Positions 1-7,709 of a DNA stretch of 64,000 nucleotides are shown piece after piece. The DNA is from Actinomadura sp. K4S16 (GTDB lineage Bacteria > Actinomycetota > Actinomycetes > Streptosporangiales > Streptosporangiaceae): contig NZ_BDDE01000031.1 in the NCBI RefSeq assembly GCF_008327685.1, positions 62,001 through 126,000 on the forward strand. Reading direction: 5' to 3'. Position numbers and translations under genes: made by a program. How positions within the stretch are numbered: the first letter of the stretch is position 1; each line of letters begins with the position of its first letter. The notes beneath the pieces are model-generated. The model did not search any database. It was given only the letters and a program-made list of their open reading frames with translations, and was not told the DNA's origin.

Positions 1-347
1 TGGAGATGACCGGCGGGACGGTGACCGACCAGAGCCTGCGCGCCCTGGCCCCGTTCGGCCGCCTCGCGTTCTACGGCATGGCGTCGCGCACCGAGCCCTC
101 GCCCGTCCGGCCCGCCACCCTCATGTCGCACTCCACCACGATCTCCGGCATGTGGCTGGCGCACGTCTTCCAGCTCCCCGGCAACGTGATGCGCCGGGCG
201 CTGGACGAGCTGTTCGGCCTCGCCGCGGAGGGCGGGCTCCGCGTCGTCGCCGGCGGCGAGTACGGGCTGACCGAGGCGCGGCGGGCCCACGAGGACCTGC
301 GCGCCCGCCGCACCACCGGCAAGCTCGTCATCGACCCGTCGCGCTGA
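1..347 (+). CDS. NADPH:quinone oxidoreductase-like MDR enzyme, 3' end only
   Basis: Only the C-terminal ~114 residues are in the window; the reading frame is open to the left edge, so the ATG at position 6 is internal. The text GGTVTDQSLRALAPFGRLAFYG matches the strand/turn of the Rossmann NAD(P)H-binding half of zinc-dependent or quinone-type medium-chain dehydrogenases, where the substrate is reduced with NADPH. The end ('EARRAHEDLRARRTTGKLVIDPS') is the usual MDR C-terminal helix and Gly-Lys-Val/Ile strand. It converges on the response regulator gene with a 13-base gap. The specific substrate cannot be judged. Confidence 0.8.
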   Translation, partial: EMTGGTVTDQSLRALAPFGRLAFYGMASRTEPSPVRPATLMSHSTTISGMWLAHVFQLPGNVMRRALDELFGLAAEGGLRVVAGGEYGLTEARRAHEDLRARRTTGKLVIDPSR

Positions 348-360
348 GCCCCCGGCCGGG

Positions 361-1035
361 CTAGCCGACGAGCCCGTTCTCGTAGGCGTAGACGACGGCC
401 TGGGTGCGGTCGCGCAGCCCGAGCTTGGTCAGCACGTGGCCGACGTGCGTCTTGACCGTCTGCTCGGCCAGCACCAGCTCGGCGGCGATCTCGGCGTTGG
501 ACAGGCCGCGCGCCATGAGGCGCAGGACGTCCAGCTCGCGCGGCGTCAGCCCCGCGGTCGCCTTCGGGCTCGGCCGCTGGTGCCGGCGCCGGCGCGCGAA
601 GTCGCCGATCAGCCGGCGGGTGATGGACGGGGCGAGCAGCGCGTCGCCCGCCGCCACGACCCGCACGCCGTTCACCAGGTCGGCCGCCGAGGCGTCCTTC
701 AGCAGGAACCCGCTGGCCCCCGCGCCGAGCGCCTCGTAGACGTACTCGTCCAGGTCGAACGTCGTGAGCATGAGCACCTTGGGCCGCGCGCCGGCCGGGT
801 CGGCGTCCGGATCGGGGGCGCCGGCCAGCTCGGCGGTGGCGGCCAGGCCGTCCATCTCCGGCATCCGGATGTCCATGACGACCACGTCCGGGTCCAGCCG
901 GCGGGCCATCTCCACCGCCTCGCGGCCGTTGCCCGCCTGGCCGATCACCTCGATCCCCGGATCGGAGGACAGCAGCGCCGCGAGCCCGTCGCGGATCATC
1001 ACCTGGTCGTCGGCGATCAGCACACGAATCGTCAC
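361..1035 (-). CDS. NarL/FixJ-family DNA-binding response regulator
   Basis: 224 aa two-component response regulator. The receiver domain (about residues 3-130) shows the acidic pair D9/D10, the phospho-acceptor D55 in VVVMDIRMPEMDG, the conserved Thr in MLTTFD and the Lys in FLLKDA. A LuxR-type helix-turn-helix follows at about residues 155-220 (LTPRELDVLRLMARGLSNAEIA, then VKTHVGHVLTKLGLRDRTQAV). It lies 39 bases downstream of the sensor kinase gene at 1075-2325 on the same strand, so the two form one operon and almost certainly one signalling pair. The stimulus and target genes are not evident. An insertion rich in Asp/Pro/Ala sits between the receiver's beta3 and beta4 regions, lengthening the domain slightly. 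Confidence 0.93.
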   Translation of the reverse strand: MTIRVLIADDQVMIRDGLAALLSSDPGIEVIGQAGNGREAVEMARRLDPDVVVMDIRMPEMDGLAATAELAGAPDPDADPAGARPKVLMLTTFDLDEYVYEALGAGASGFLLKDASAADLVNGVRVVAAGDALLAPSITRRLIGDFARRRRHQRPSPKATAGLTPRELDVLRLMARGLSNAEIAAELVLAEQTVKTHVGHVLTKLGLRDRTQAVVYAYENGLVG

Positions 1036-1074
1036 GGCACAACCCTACGGGTCGAGTGATCGGCGCGATCGGGA

Positions 1075-2325
1075 CTAGTCCGGATCGCCGTAGGGCAGTT
1101 CGGCGACGACCGACCAGCCGGCGTCGTCGCGGGGGCCCGCCTCGATGCGGCCGCCGAGCATCGCGACGCGCTCGCGCATGCCGACCAGGCCGTGGCCGCC
1201 GCCCTGCGACTCCTCCGGCGTGCTGCGGGCGCCGTCGTCGGTCACCGACACCACCAGCGCCTCGGTCCCGTACCGCACCTCGACGTGCACCCGGGAGCCC
1301 GGCGCGTACCGGGCGGCGTTGCTCAGCGACTCCTGCACGATCCGGTACGCCGACAGGTCGACCCCGGCGTTCAGCGGCCGCGGCATCCCGACGACGGCCG
1401 TCGCGACCGCGAGTCCGGCACGGCGGGCCGCGCCGACCAGGTCGTCCAGCCGCTCCAGGCCGGGCTGCGGGGCGCGCTCGGCGCTCTCGTCGTCGGCGCG
1501 CAGCAGCCCGACGACCCGGCGCGTCTCGGTGAGGGCCTCGCGGGCCGCGTCCCGGACGACCCCGAACGTCTGCCGTGCCGCGTCCGGCAGGTCGGGGATC
1601 TTGAACGGGGCGGCCTCCGCCTGCATCGCGATCACCGACATGTGGTGGGCGACGACGTCGTGCAGCTCGCGGGCGATGCGGGCCCGCTCCTCCAGCACCG
1701 CCTGCCGGGCGAGGTCGCGCCGGTGCTGCTCCTCGCGCAGGCGCAGCTCCTCCACGGCCGAGTGCCGCCCGCCGACCGCGTCGCCGAAGGTGAGCGCGAC
1801 CGCGGCGATCCCGGCGAGGATCGTGGCGAACCAGCCGGGCATGCCGAACAGCACGGCGGGCACCAGCACGCCGGCGATGGTGACCGCGCCCACCCCGACG
1901 GTCGTCTGCCGCGCGGCGCCGACGCCCGTGAAGAACAGGATGACGACCAGGGCGAGGATCGCCGTCACCGGCCACGGCATGAACCCCTCGCCGTGCCTGA
2001 CGAAGACCGTCAGCAGCAGGCCGATCGCCGCGACGCGCCAGGCGGCGATCGGCCAGCGGGCCGCGAACACCAGGGGTGCCGCCTGGAGCAGGCCGAGGGG
2101 CCAGGCCAGCTCCGCGTCGACGCGGTACTGCGTGATGGAGATGGCGATGGAGCCGGCGGTGAACCCGATGGTCAGCGCGACCAGGACGGCCAGGATCGGG
2201 AAGCGCAGCGCGGGGTGGGCGGGCAGCAGGGTGACGGCCGGCTCGTCGTGGCCGGGCACGAGGGCGGCGCGGACGCCGGCGGCGAGCCGGGTGCGGCCCG
2301 GCGCGGGGCGGACTGGATCGTTCAT
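1075..2325 (-). CDS. NarL-type sensor histidine kinase
   Basis: 416 aa membrane histidine kinase. Several hydrophobic segments occupy about residues 42-185 (likely five to six membrane spans), with no sizeable extracellular loop. The HisKA_3 dimerisation helix follows with the phospho-acceptor His222 in ARELHDVVAHHMSV. A HATPase_c domain ends the protein, with an N-box QESLSNAARYA and a glycine box GGGHGLVGMRERV. It would autophosphorylate on His222 and pass phosphate to D55 of the regulator encoded directly downstream. The input probably comes from the membrane itself (the DesK/LiaS-like architecture), but that is inference from the short loops. Confidence 0.92.
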   Translation of the reverse strand: MNDPVRPAPGRTRLAAGVRAALVPGHDEPAVTLLPAHPALRFPILAVLVALTIGFTAGSIAISITQYRVDAELAWPLGLLQAAPLVFAARWPIAAWRVAAIGLLLTVFVRHGEGFMPWPVTAILALVVILFFTGVGAARQTTVGVGAVTIAGVLVPAVLFGMPGWFATILAGIAAVALTFGDAVGGRHSAVEELRLREEQHRRDLARQAVLEERARIARELHDVVAHHMSVIAMQAEAAPFKIPDLPDAARQTFGVVRDAAREALTETRRVVGLLRADDESAERAPQPGLERLDDLVGAARRAGLAVATAVVGMPRPLNAGVDLSAYRIVQESLSNAARYAPGSRVHVEVRYGTEALVVSVTDDGARSTPEESQGGGHGLVGMRERVAMLGGRIEAGPRDDAGWSVVAELPYGDPD

Positions 2326-2457
2326 TTGGGTGCGAGCCTAGAACGCCCGGACCCCCGGCGGCCTGCCTCCGCGGAGGGAGATCCGATCCGGCCCCTGGGT
2401 ATCAGCCCTGGCAGCGCTCTCGGGACGTTCGGGAGGGCGTCAAACAGCTATTTCCGA

Positions 2458-2486
2458 TTGACTTTATAGGGAATCTGCGCCACGCT
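2458..2486 (+). promoter_or_regulatory. candidate promoter for the Cys leader peptide / cysteine dioxygenase transcript
   Basis: TTGACT (2458-2463) and CACGCT (2481-2486) are separated by 17 bases. The -35 matches consensus well. The -10 keeps the key A at position 2 and T at position 6. The predicted start of transcription, about 7 bases after the -10, falls on the GTG at 2493. The leader peptide would then be read from a leaderless mRNA, which fits the absence of a Shine-Dalgarno sequence before that GTG. A second AT-rich hexamer (TATAGG, 2465-2470) is a competing -10. Confidence 0.4.
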
Positions 2487-2492
2487 GGTCCC

Positions 2493-2579
2493 GTGTCGAT
2501 CTCCGGACTCCGCTACGAGCGCCTGCACGTCGACCTGCGCCGCCAGGCCAGCGCGCTGTGTCGCCGCCCGCCCCGCTGA
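2493..2579 (+). CDS. cysteine-type attenuator leader peptide, 28 aa
   Basis: A 28-codon frame starting at GTG, ending Leu-His-Val-Asp-Leu-Arg-Arg-Gln-Ala-Ser-Ala-Leu-Cys-Arg-Arg-Pro-Pro-Arg. The string HVDL..(R)xxSALCR is the hallmark of the tiny 'putative leader peptides' found in front of sulfur and cysteine genes in actinobacteria. Their single Cys codon is thought to sense charged tRNA-Cys by ribosome stalling. Here the Cys codon is TGT, five codons before the stop. The peptide ends 43 bases before the cysteine dioxygenase start, so it probably ties expression of that catabolic enzyme to cysteine supply. Functional assignment rests on motif and context. Confidence 0.7.
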   Translation: MSISGLRYERLHVDLRRQASALCRRPPR

Positions 2580-2622
2580 AACGCGACGACGAACGGCAGC
2601 ACACCGCTAGGAGAACGACCGC

Positions 2623-3126
2623 ATGACCGCCACCACGACCGGCCTCGCCGTGCCCGCGTCCACCGGCGCCCCCTTCACGCCGCGGCGGCTCGCCGAGCGG
2701 GCGCGCCGGCTCGCGACCGACCCGGGGGAGTGGCTGCACCGGGTGCGCCTCGACCCGCAGGGGCGCTGGTACGAGCGAGTCCACCAGGACGCCGACCACG
2801 AGATATGGCTGATCAGCTGGCTGCCCGGCCAGTCCACCGGGTTCCACGACCACGGCGGCTCCGCGGGCGCGTTCGCGGTGGCCCTCGGGGCCCTGGAGGA
2901 GCAGCGCGCCGGCGCCGCGCGCCGGGTCGGAGCAGTGCACGGCGTCGGCGCCGGGCAGGCCCGCTCCTTCGGTCCCGGCTACGTCCACGACGTGCGCAAC
3001 GCCTCCGACGCCCCCGCCGTGAGCGTCCACGTCTACTCGCCGCCGCTCACCGCCATGCGCCGGTACGACGTGGACCCGTGCGGCGGCCTCGTCCGGCTCG
3101 CCGACGAGTCCGCCGCCGACTGGTGA
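2623..3126 (+). CDS. cysteine dioxygenase family protein
   Basis: 167 aa cupin of the cysteine dioxygenase family (oxidises L-cysteine, or a related thiol such as 3-mercaptopropionate, to its sulfinate using Fe(II) and O2). The three iron-binding histidines are visible as H75 and H77 in FHDHGGSAGAF and H122 in GYVHDVRN. The Ser-His-Tyr relay of the family is present as S134/H136/Y138 (SVHVYSPPL). The start is an ATG with AGGAGAA seven bases upstream. The Cys-codon leader peptide directly in front supports a thiol substrate and suggests cysteine-dependent attenuation. No rhodanese gene follows, although that pairing is common elsewhere. Confidence 0.9.
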   Translation: MTATTTGLAVPASTGAPFTPRRLAERARRLATDPGEWLHRVRLDPQGRWYERVHQDADHEIWLISWLPGQSTGFHDHGGSAGAFAVALGALEEQRAGAARRVGAVHGVGAGQARSFGPGYVHDVRNASDAPAVSVHVYSPPLTAMRRYDVDPCGGLVRLADESAADW

Positions 3127-3187
3127 GGCCGGGCCGCCCGGGAGCCGCGATCTTGCGGTGATCGCCGGGGCGGCGGACACTGCGGGA

Positions 3188-3820
3188 ATGACCGACCTGA
3201 GTCATCCCATTTTCGCCCGGCTCTACCCGCGGCTGGACGCCGGCTGCGCCAAGGCGGGCGGCGACGCGCTCCGGGCCGAGCTCCTCGCCGGGGCGTCCGG
3301 CCGCGTGGTGGAGGTGGGCGCCGGGTACGGGGCCAACTTCGCCCACTACCCGCCCGAGGTCACCGAGGTCGTCGCCATCGAGCCCGAGCCGCGGCTGCGC
3401 GCGAAGGCCGGCCACGCGGCGGACCGCGCGCCGGTCCCGGTCACGGTGCGCCCCGGCCTCGCCGAGGACCTCGACCTCGACGACGCGTCCTTCGACGTGG
3501 CCGTGGCCTCGCTCGTGCTGTGCTCGGTCCGCGACCCCGTCCGCGCGCTGGCCGAGCTGCGGCGCGTCCTCAAGCCGGGCGGCGAGCTGCGCTACTACGA
3601 GCACGTGCGGGGCGCCGCCCCCGGCAAGGTGCGCTTCCAGCGCTACGCCGACCTGCTGTGGCCGTTCTTCGCCGCCGGATGCCACGTCTCCCGCCCGACG
3701 GACGAGTGGATCGCCGGCAGCGGGTTCACCGTGCGGGAGGAGCGGCGGTTCGAGTTCCCGGAGCAGGGCCGGGCCAACCCGGCCTCCCCGCACGTCATCG
3801 GGACCGCCGTCCGGGACTGA
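3188..3820 (+). CDS. class I SAM-dependent methyltransferase
   Basis: About 210 aa. Motif I is VVEVGAGYGANFAHYP, followed by the acidic residue ending beta2 (VVAIEPEPRLR), then FDVAVASLVLCSV and LRRVLKPGGELRYYEHVR. This is the methyltransferase_11 fold that transfers a methyl group from S-adenosylmethionine. The Met at 3188 (MTDLSHPIFARLYPRL) matches where this family usually begins; an in-frame GTG at 3158 would add ten residues. Methyltransferases with this N-terminus are usually of unknown substrate; similarity to phospholipid or quinone methyltransferases does not settle it. It stands alone between cysteine dioxygenase and a sugar porter. Confidence 0.85.
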   Translation: MTDLSHPIFARLYPRLDAGCAKAGGDALRAELLAGASGRVVEVGAGYGANFAHYPPEVTEVVAIEPEPRLRAKAGHAADRAPVPVTVRPGLAEDLDLDDASFDVAVASLVLCSVRDPVRALAELRRVLKPGGELRYYEHVRGAAPGKVRFQRYADLLWPFFAAGCHVSRPTDEWIAGSGFTVREERRFEFPEQGRANPASPHVIGTAVRD

Positions 3821-3868
3821 CCGGACATCACCCGCATAAGGTCCGGCTCCCGGGGAAGATCGGGCTCC

Positions 3869-5332
3869 ATGACCGCAGGGAGCGAACCGGAACAGGTGGA
3901 CGAGCGGCTCCAGGACGGGCCGTCCCATACCGCCGCGGTGGCGGCGCTGCTGGCGGGTGCCGCCGCCCTCGGCGGGTTCCTCTTCGGCTACGACTCCTCC
4001 GTGATCAACGGGACGGTCGACGCCCTCAAGCAGGAGTTCGGCCTCGGCGGCTTCGCGGTCGGCTTCGTCGTGTCCGCCGCGCTGCTCGGCTGCGCGGCGG
4101 GCGCCTGGTGCGCGGGCCCGCTGAGCGACCGGATCGGCCGGGTGCGGGTGATGCTCATCGCCTCCGGGCTGTTCGTGGTCAGCTCGCTCGGCTCCGCGCT
4201 GGCCTTCAGCGCGGTCGACCTCACCGCCTGGCGGCTGGTCGGCGGCCTCGCCATCGGCGCCGCGTCGGTGATCGCGCCCGCCTACATCGCCGAGATCGCC
4301 CCGGCCGAGCTGCGCGGCCGGCTCGGATCCCTGCAGCAGATGGCGATCGTGCTCGGCATCTTCGCCGCCCTCGTCGCCGACTACGCCATCGCGCGGGTGT
4401 CCGACGGCGGCGCGACCGGGACGTTCCCGTGGGGCGGGGGCGCGTGGCGGTGGATGTTCGCCAGCGCCGTCGTCCCGGCCGTGATGTACGGCGTGATCGC
4501 CACCACCATCCCCGAGTCGCCCCGCTACCTGGTCAAGAAGCACGAGACGGCCCGCGCCCGCCAGGTGCTGCGGCGCGTGATGGGCCGCGGCGACGTGGAC
4601 GTGAAGATCACCGAGATCGTGCGGTCCATCGCCGCGGACCGGCCCGTCCGGCTGCGGGACCTGCGCGGGAGCCGGCTGGGACTGCTGCCGATCGTCTGGG
4701 CCGGGATCCTGCTGTCGGTGTTCCAGCAGTTCGTCGGCATCAACGTGATCTTCTACTACTCCTCGTCGCTGTGGCAGGCGGTCGGGTTCTCCGAGAACGA
4801 CGCGATGCTCACCTCGGTGATCAACTCGGTCGTCAACGTCGCCTTCACGCTGGTCGCGATCGCGCTCGTCGACCGGGTCGGGCGGCGCCCCCTGCTGCTG
4901 ACCGGAGCCGCCGGCATGGCGGTCTCCCTCGGCACCCTCACCGCCTGCTTCGCGACCGCCCCCGTGGTGGACGGCGAGCCGCACCTCGGCGGCGCCGCCG
5001 GGCCCGTGGCGCTCGTCGCGGCCAACGTGTTCGTCGCCTCCTTCGCCGCGACGTGGGGGCCCGTCGTGTGGGTGATGCTCGGCGAGATGTTCAACAACTT
5101 CATCCGCGCGTCCGCGCTGGCCGTCGCCGCCGCCGCGCAGTGGCTCGCCAACTGGGTCGTCACGACGACGTTCCCCGGCATCTCCGGCTTCTCCCTCGGC
5201 CTGGCCTACGGCATCTACACGCTGTTCTCGATCCTGGCGTTCGTGTTCGTGCTCCGCGCCGTCCCCGAGACCAAGGGACGCGAACTGGAGGAGATGGACG
5301 ACCTCGCCGCCCCGAGGGGGGCCCGCGCGTGA
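3869..5332 (+). CDS. sugar porter family MFS transporter
   Basis: 487 aa, twelve predicted membrane helices. Family signatures are clear: GGFLFGYDSSVING in helix 1, DRIGRVRVM after helix 2, AELRGRLGSLQQ, PESPRYLVKK in the central loop, FQQFVGINVIFYYSS in helix 7, DRVGRRPLLL, and the terminal PETKGRELEEMD. These are the marks of proton/sugar symporters and facilitators such as XylE/GalP/GLUT. The substrate is probably a hexose or pentose, but the sequence alone does not say which. An Ala/Gly-rich loop before helix 10 carries the insert VVDGEPHLGGAAG. No regulator or sugar kinase is next to it. Confidence 0.92.
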   Translation: MTAGSEPEQVDERLQDGPSHTAAVAALLAGAAALGGFLFGYDSSVINGTVDALKQEFGLGGFAVGFVVSAALLGCAAGAWCAGPLSDRIGRVRVMLIASGLFVVSSLGSALAFSAVDLTAWRLVGGLAIGAASVIAPAYIAEIAPAELRGRLGSLQQMAIVLGIFAALVADYAIARVSDGGATGTFPWGGGAWRWMFASAVVPAVMYGVIATTIPESPRYLVKKHETARARQVLRRVMGRGDVDVKITEIVRSIAADRPVRLRDLRGSRLGLLPIVWAGILLSVFQQFVGINVIFYYSSSLWQAVGFSENDAMLTSVINSVVNVAFTLVAIALVDRVGRRPLLLTGAAGMAVSLGTLTACFATAPVVDGEPHLGGAAGPVALVAANVFVASFAATWGPVVWVMLGEMFNNFIRASALAVAAAAQWLANWVVTTTFPGISGFSLGLAYGIYTLFSILAFVFVLRAVPETKGRELEEMDDLAAPRGARA

Positions 5333-5361
5333 AGGGCCGGGCCCCGCGCCCGCCCATCGGT

Positions 5362-5367
5362 TACAGT
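5362..5367 (+). promoter_or_regulatory. -10 element TACAGT of the thrS leader transcript
   Basis: TACAGT ends six bases before the ATG at 5374, so transcription would begin on or next to that ATG and give a leaderless transcript. The region about 17 bases upstream (5338-5344, GC only) is a poor -35, so the assignment depends on the -10 and on the spacing. Confidence 0.4.
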
Positions 5368-5373
5368 GGTGTC

Positions 5374-5439
5374 ATGCCGTACGCGTTCGCAGAGACGACG
5401 ACGCCGGGCCACTCCCGGCGCGACGGCGGCATGTCCTGA
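5374..5439 (+). CDS. threonine leader peptide of thrS, 21 aa
   Basis: A 21-codon frame Met-Pro-Tyr-Ala-Phe-Ala-Glu-Thr-Thr-Thr-Pro-Gly-His-Ser-Arg-Arg-Asp-Gly-Gly-Met-Ser. Three successive ACG threonine codons (5395-5403) are followed at once by a perfect 7-bp hairpin (5402-5408 pairing with 5414-5420). Eight bases after the stop codon comes a 16-bp terminator-like hairpin. Placed 177 bases before the threonyl-tRNA synthetase start, this has every part of a classical ribosome-stalling attenuator: lack of Thr-tRNA would stall the ribosome on the ACG run and favour read-through into thrS. The peptide has no separate Shine-Dalgarno sequence. Confidence 0.7.
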   Translation: MPYAFAETTTPGHSRRDGGMS

Positions 5440-5447
5440 CATTGCAC

Positions 5448-5486
5448 GCGGAAGGGCCCCGGGAGCGATCCCCGGGGCCCTTCCGC
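5448..5486 (+). terminator. attenuator hairpin in the thrS leader
   Basis: Perfect 16-bp inverted repeat, 5448-5463 with 5471-5486, around a 7-base loop (5464-5470). The stem contains AAGGGCCCC/GGGGCCCTT. No T-run follows, as is usual for actinobacterial terminators. It lies between the Thr-rich leader peptide and thrS, so it should act as a regulated terminator rather than as the end of the upstream transporter transcript. Confidence 0.75.
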
Positions 5487-5616
5487 TGTCCGGGGACGCC
5501 ACGGGCCCTCCGCCGACCGAGAGGAGCGGCCGATGGAGCCGGATGCGTCCGGGGGACACCCCGAGTCGATAGCATCGAAACCCGCTGACCCCGAACCACC
5601 ATCGCGAGGAGTACCC

Positions 5617-7602
5617 GTGTCCACCGTGTCTGAGCTGCGCATCACCCTCGACGGGAGCGAGCGGGCGGTGCCGGCGGGCACCACCGCGGGGCAGGCACTG
5701 GAGGCCGACGGCCGGACCGTGATCGCCGCCCGCGTCAACGGCGAGCTGCGCGACCTCGCCGGCGAGCTGCGCGACGGCGACGCCGTCGAGCCGGTCGAGA
5801 TCGGCTCCGACGACGGCCGGGCGATCATGCGGCACTCCGCCGCGCACGTGATGGCGCAGGCCGTCCAGGAGCTGTTCCCCGAGGCGAAGCTGGGCATCGG
5901 CCCGCCGGTGGAGAACGGCTTCTACTACGACTTCGACGTTCCCGAGCCGTTCACCCCCGACGACCTCAAGCGCGTCGAGAAGCGGATGCGCGAGATCGTC
6001 AAGCAGGGGCAGCGGTTCTCCCGCCGCCCCGTCGCCGAGGAGGACGCGCGTGCCGAGCTGGCCGCCGAGCCCTACAAGCTGGAGCTGATCGGCCTGAAGG
6101 GCTCCGGCCCGGTCGGGGACGCCGCCGACGGCGCCGAGGTCGAGGTGGGCGGCGGCGAGCTGACCATCTACGACAACCTCGACGCCAAGTCCGGCGAGCT
6201 GCGCTGGAAGGACCTGTGCCGAGGCCCGCACGTGCCGTCCACCCGGGTCATCCCCGCGTTCAAGCTGATGCGCTCGGGCGGCGCCTACTGGCGCGGCAGC
6301 GAGAAGAACCCGCAGCTCCAGCGGATCTACGGCACCGCCTGGGAGTCCCGCGAGAAGCAGGACGAGTACCTGCGGTTCCTGGAGGAGGCCGAGAAGCGCG
6401 ACCACCGCAGGCTCGGCGCCGAGCTCGACCTGTTCTCCTTCCCGAACGAGATCGGCAGCGGCCTCGCCGTCTTCCATCCGAAGGGCGGCGCGGTCCGCAA
6501 GGTGATGGAGGACTACTCCCGCCGGCGGCACGAGGAGGAGGGGTACGAGTTCGTCAACACCCCCCACATCACCAAGGGCCACCTGTTCGAGACCTCCGGG
6601 CACCTCGGCTGGTACAAGGACGACATGTTCCCGGCGATGGAGATCGACGGGGGCGACTACTACCTCAAGCCGATGAACTGCCCGATGCACAACCTGATCT
6701 TCCGGGCGCGCGGCCGGTCCTACCGGGAGCTGCCGCTGCGGCTGTTCGAGTTCGGGTCGGTGTACCGGTACGAGAAGTCGGGCGTCGTGCACGGCCTCAC
6801 CCGCGTGCGGGGCATGACCCAGGACGACGCGCACATCTACTGCACCGAGGACCAGATGGGCGAGGAGATCAAGCGGCTCCTCGACTTCGTCCTCGGGCTG
6901 CTGCGCGACTACGGCCTGAACGAGTTCTACCTCGAGCTGTCCACCCGCGACGAGTCCGACAAGTTCATCGGCTCGGACGAGATGTGGGAGAAGGCCACCG
7001 CCGCGCTCCGCGAGGCCGCCGAGGCCACCGGGCTCGACCTCGTCCCCGACCCGGGCGGCGCGGCGTTCTACGGCCCCAAGATCTCGGTGCAGGCCAAGGA
7101 CGCGATCGGGCGCACCTGGCAGCTGTCCACCATCCAGGTCGACCCCAACCAGCCCGAGCGGTTCGGCCTGGAGTACCAGGCGGCCGACGGCACCCGGCAG
7201 CGCCCCATGATGCTGCACCGGGCGCTGTTCGGGTCGATCGAGCGGTTCTTCGGCGTGCTGCTGGAGCACTACGCGGGCGCGATGCCGCCGTGGCTGGCGC
7301 CGGTCCAGGCGGTCGGCATCCCGATCGGGGACGCCCACGTCCCGCACCTGGAGAAGGTGGCGGCGCGGCTGCGCGAGCACGGCCTGCGCGTCGAGGTGGA
7401 CGCCTCCTCCGACCGGATGCAGAAGAAGATCCGCAACGCGCAGAAGCAGAAGGTCCCGTACATGCTGCTCGCGGGCGACGACGACGTGGCCAAGGACGCG
7501 GTGTCGTTCCGGTACCGCAACGGCGAGCAGAAGAACGGCGTCCCGATCGACGAGGCGGTCGAGGAGATCGTCGAGGCCGTGCGGTCCCGCGCGCAGATCT
7601 GA
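5617..7602 (+). CDS. thrS: threonyl-tRNA synthetase
   Basis: 661 aa from the GTG at 5617, which has GCGAGGAGT five bases upstream and gives the normal family length. An ATG at 5533 with its own GAGAGGAG would add 28 low-complexity residues and cannot be excluded. The protein charges tRNA-Thr with threonine. Domains in order: TGS (RITLDGSERAVPAGTT), the SAD editing domain with HSAAHVMAQAV, the class II catalytic core, and the anticodon-binding domain (VQAVGIPIGDAHVPHL onward). Zinc/threonine ligands are recognisable in MNCPMHN, DDAH and MLHRALFGS. Motif 2 is FEFGSVYRYEKSGVVHGLTRVRG. It is preceded by a Thr-codon leader and hairpin. Confidence 0.97.
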   Translation: MSTVSELRITLDGSERAVPAGTTAGQALEADGRTVIAARVNGELRDLAGELRDGDAVEPVEIGSDDGRAIMRHSAAHVMAQAVQELFPEAKLGIGPPVENGFYYDFDVPEPFTPDDLKRVEKRMREIVKQGQRFSRRPVAEEDARAELAAEPYKLELIGLKGSGPVGDAADGAEVEVGGGELTIYDNLDAKSGELRWKDLCRGPHVPSTRVIPAFKLMRSGGAYWRGSEKNPQLQRIYGTAWESREKQDEYLRFLEEAEKRDHRRLGAELDLFSFPNEIGSGLAVFHPKGGAVRKVMEDYSRRRHEEEGYEFVNTPHITKGHLFETSGHLGWYKDDMFPAMEIDGGDYYLKPMNCPMHNLIFRARGRSYRELPLRLFEFGSVYRYEKSGVVHGLTRVRGMTQDDAHIYCTEDQMGEEIKRLLDFVLGLLRDYGLNEFYLELSTRDESDKFIGSDEMWEKATAALREAAEATGLDLVPDPGGAAFYGPKISVQAKDAIGRTWQLSTIQVDPNQPERFGLEYQAADGTRQRPMMLHRALFGSIERFFGVLLEHYAGAMPPWLAPVQAVGIPIGDAHVPHLEKVAARLREHGLRVEVDASSDRMQKKIRNAQKQKVPYMLLAGDDDVAKDAVSFRYRNGEQKNGVPIDEAVEEIVEAVRSRAQI

Positions 7603-7609
7603 GCCGGCC

Positions 7610-7642
7610 CGGGTCGCGCCCGCCGCGCGCGGGCGCGACCCG
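7610..7642 (+). terminator. thrS terminator hairpin
   Basis: Perfect 14-bp stem, 7610-7623 with 7629-7642, loop CGCGC, starting seven bases after the thrS stop codon. There is no T-run. Confidence 0.75.
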
Positions 7643-7709
7643 CGGGTGGCGGCGCGCCCGGAGTTGGTAGCCTCATCGACCACGTGCGACGACCGGGGAG
7701 ACAGCGGAG

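Noticed and set aside
3047..4984. Long minus-strand frame opposite the methyltransferase and sugar porter
   Set aside because: Shadow of the real plus-strand genes; composition is typical of antisense frames in GC-rich DNA.
5374..5500. T-box riboswitch before thrS
   Set aside because: No T-box conserved sequence (such as AGGGTGGNACC) or specifier-loop arrangement is visible; the leader is better explained by a translated Thr-codon peptide.
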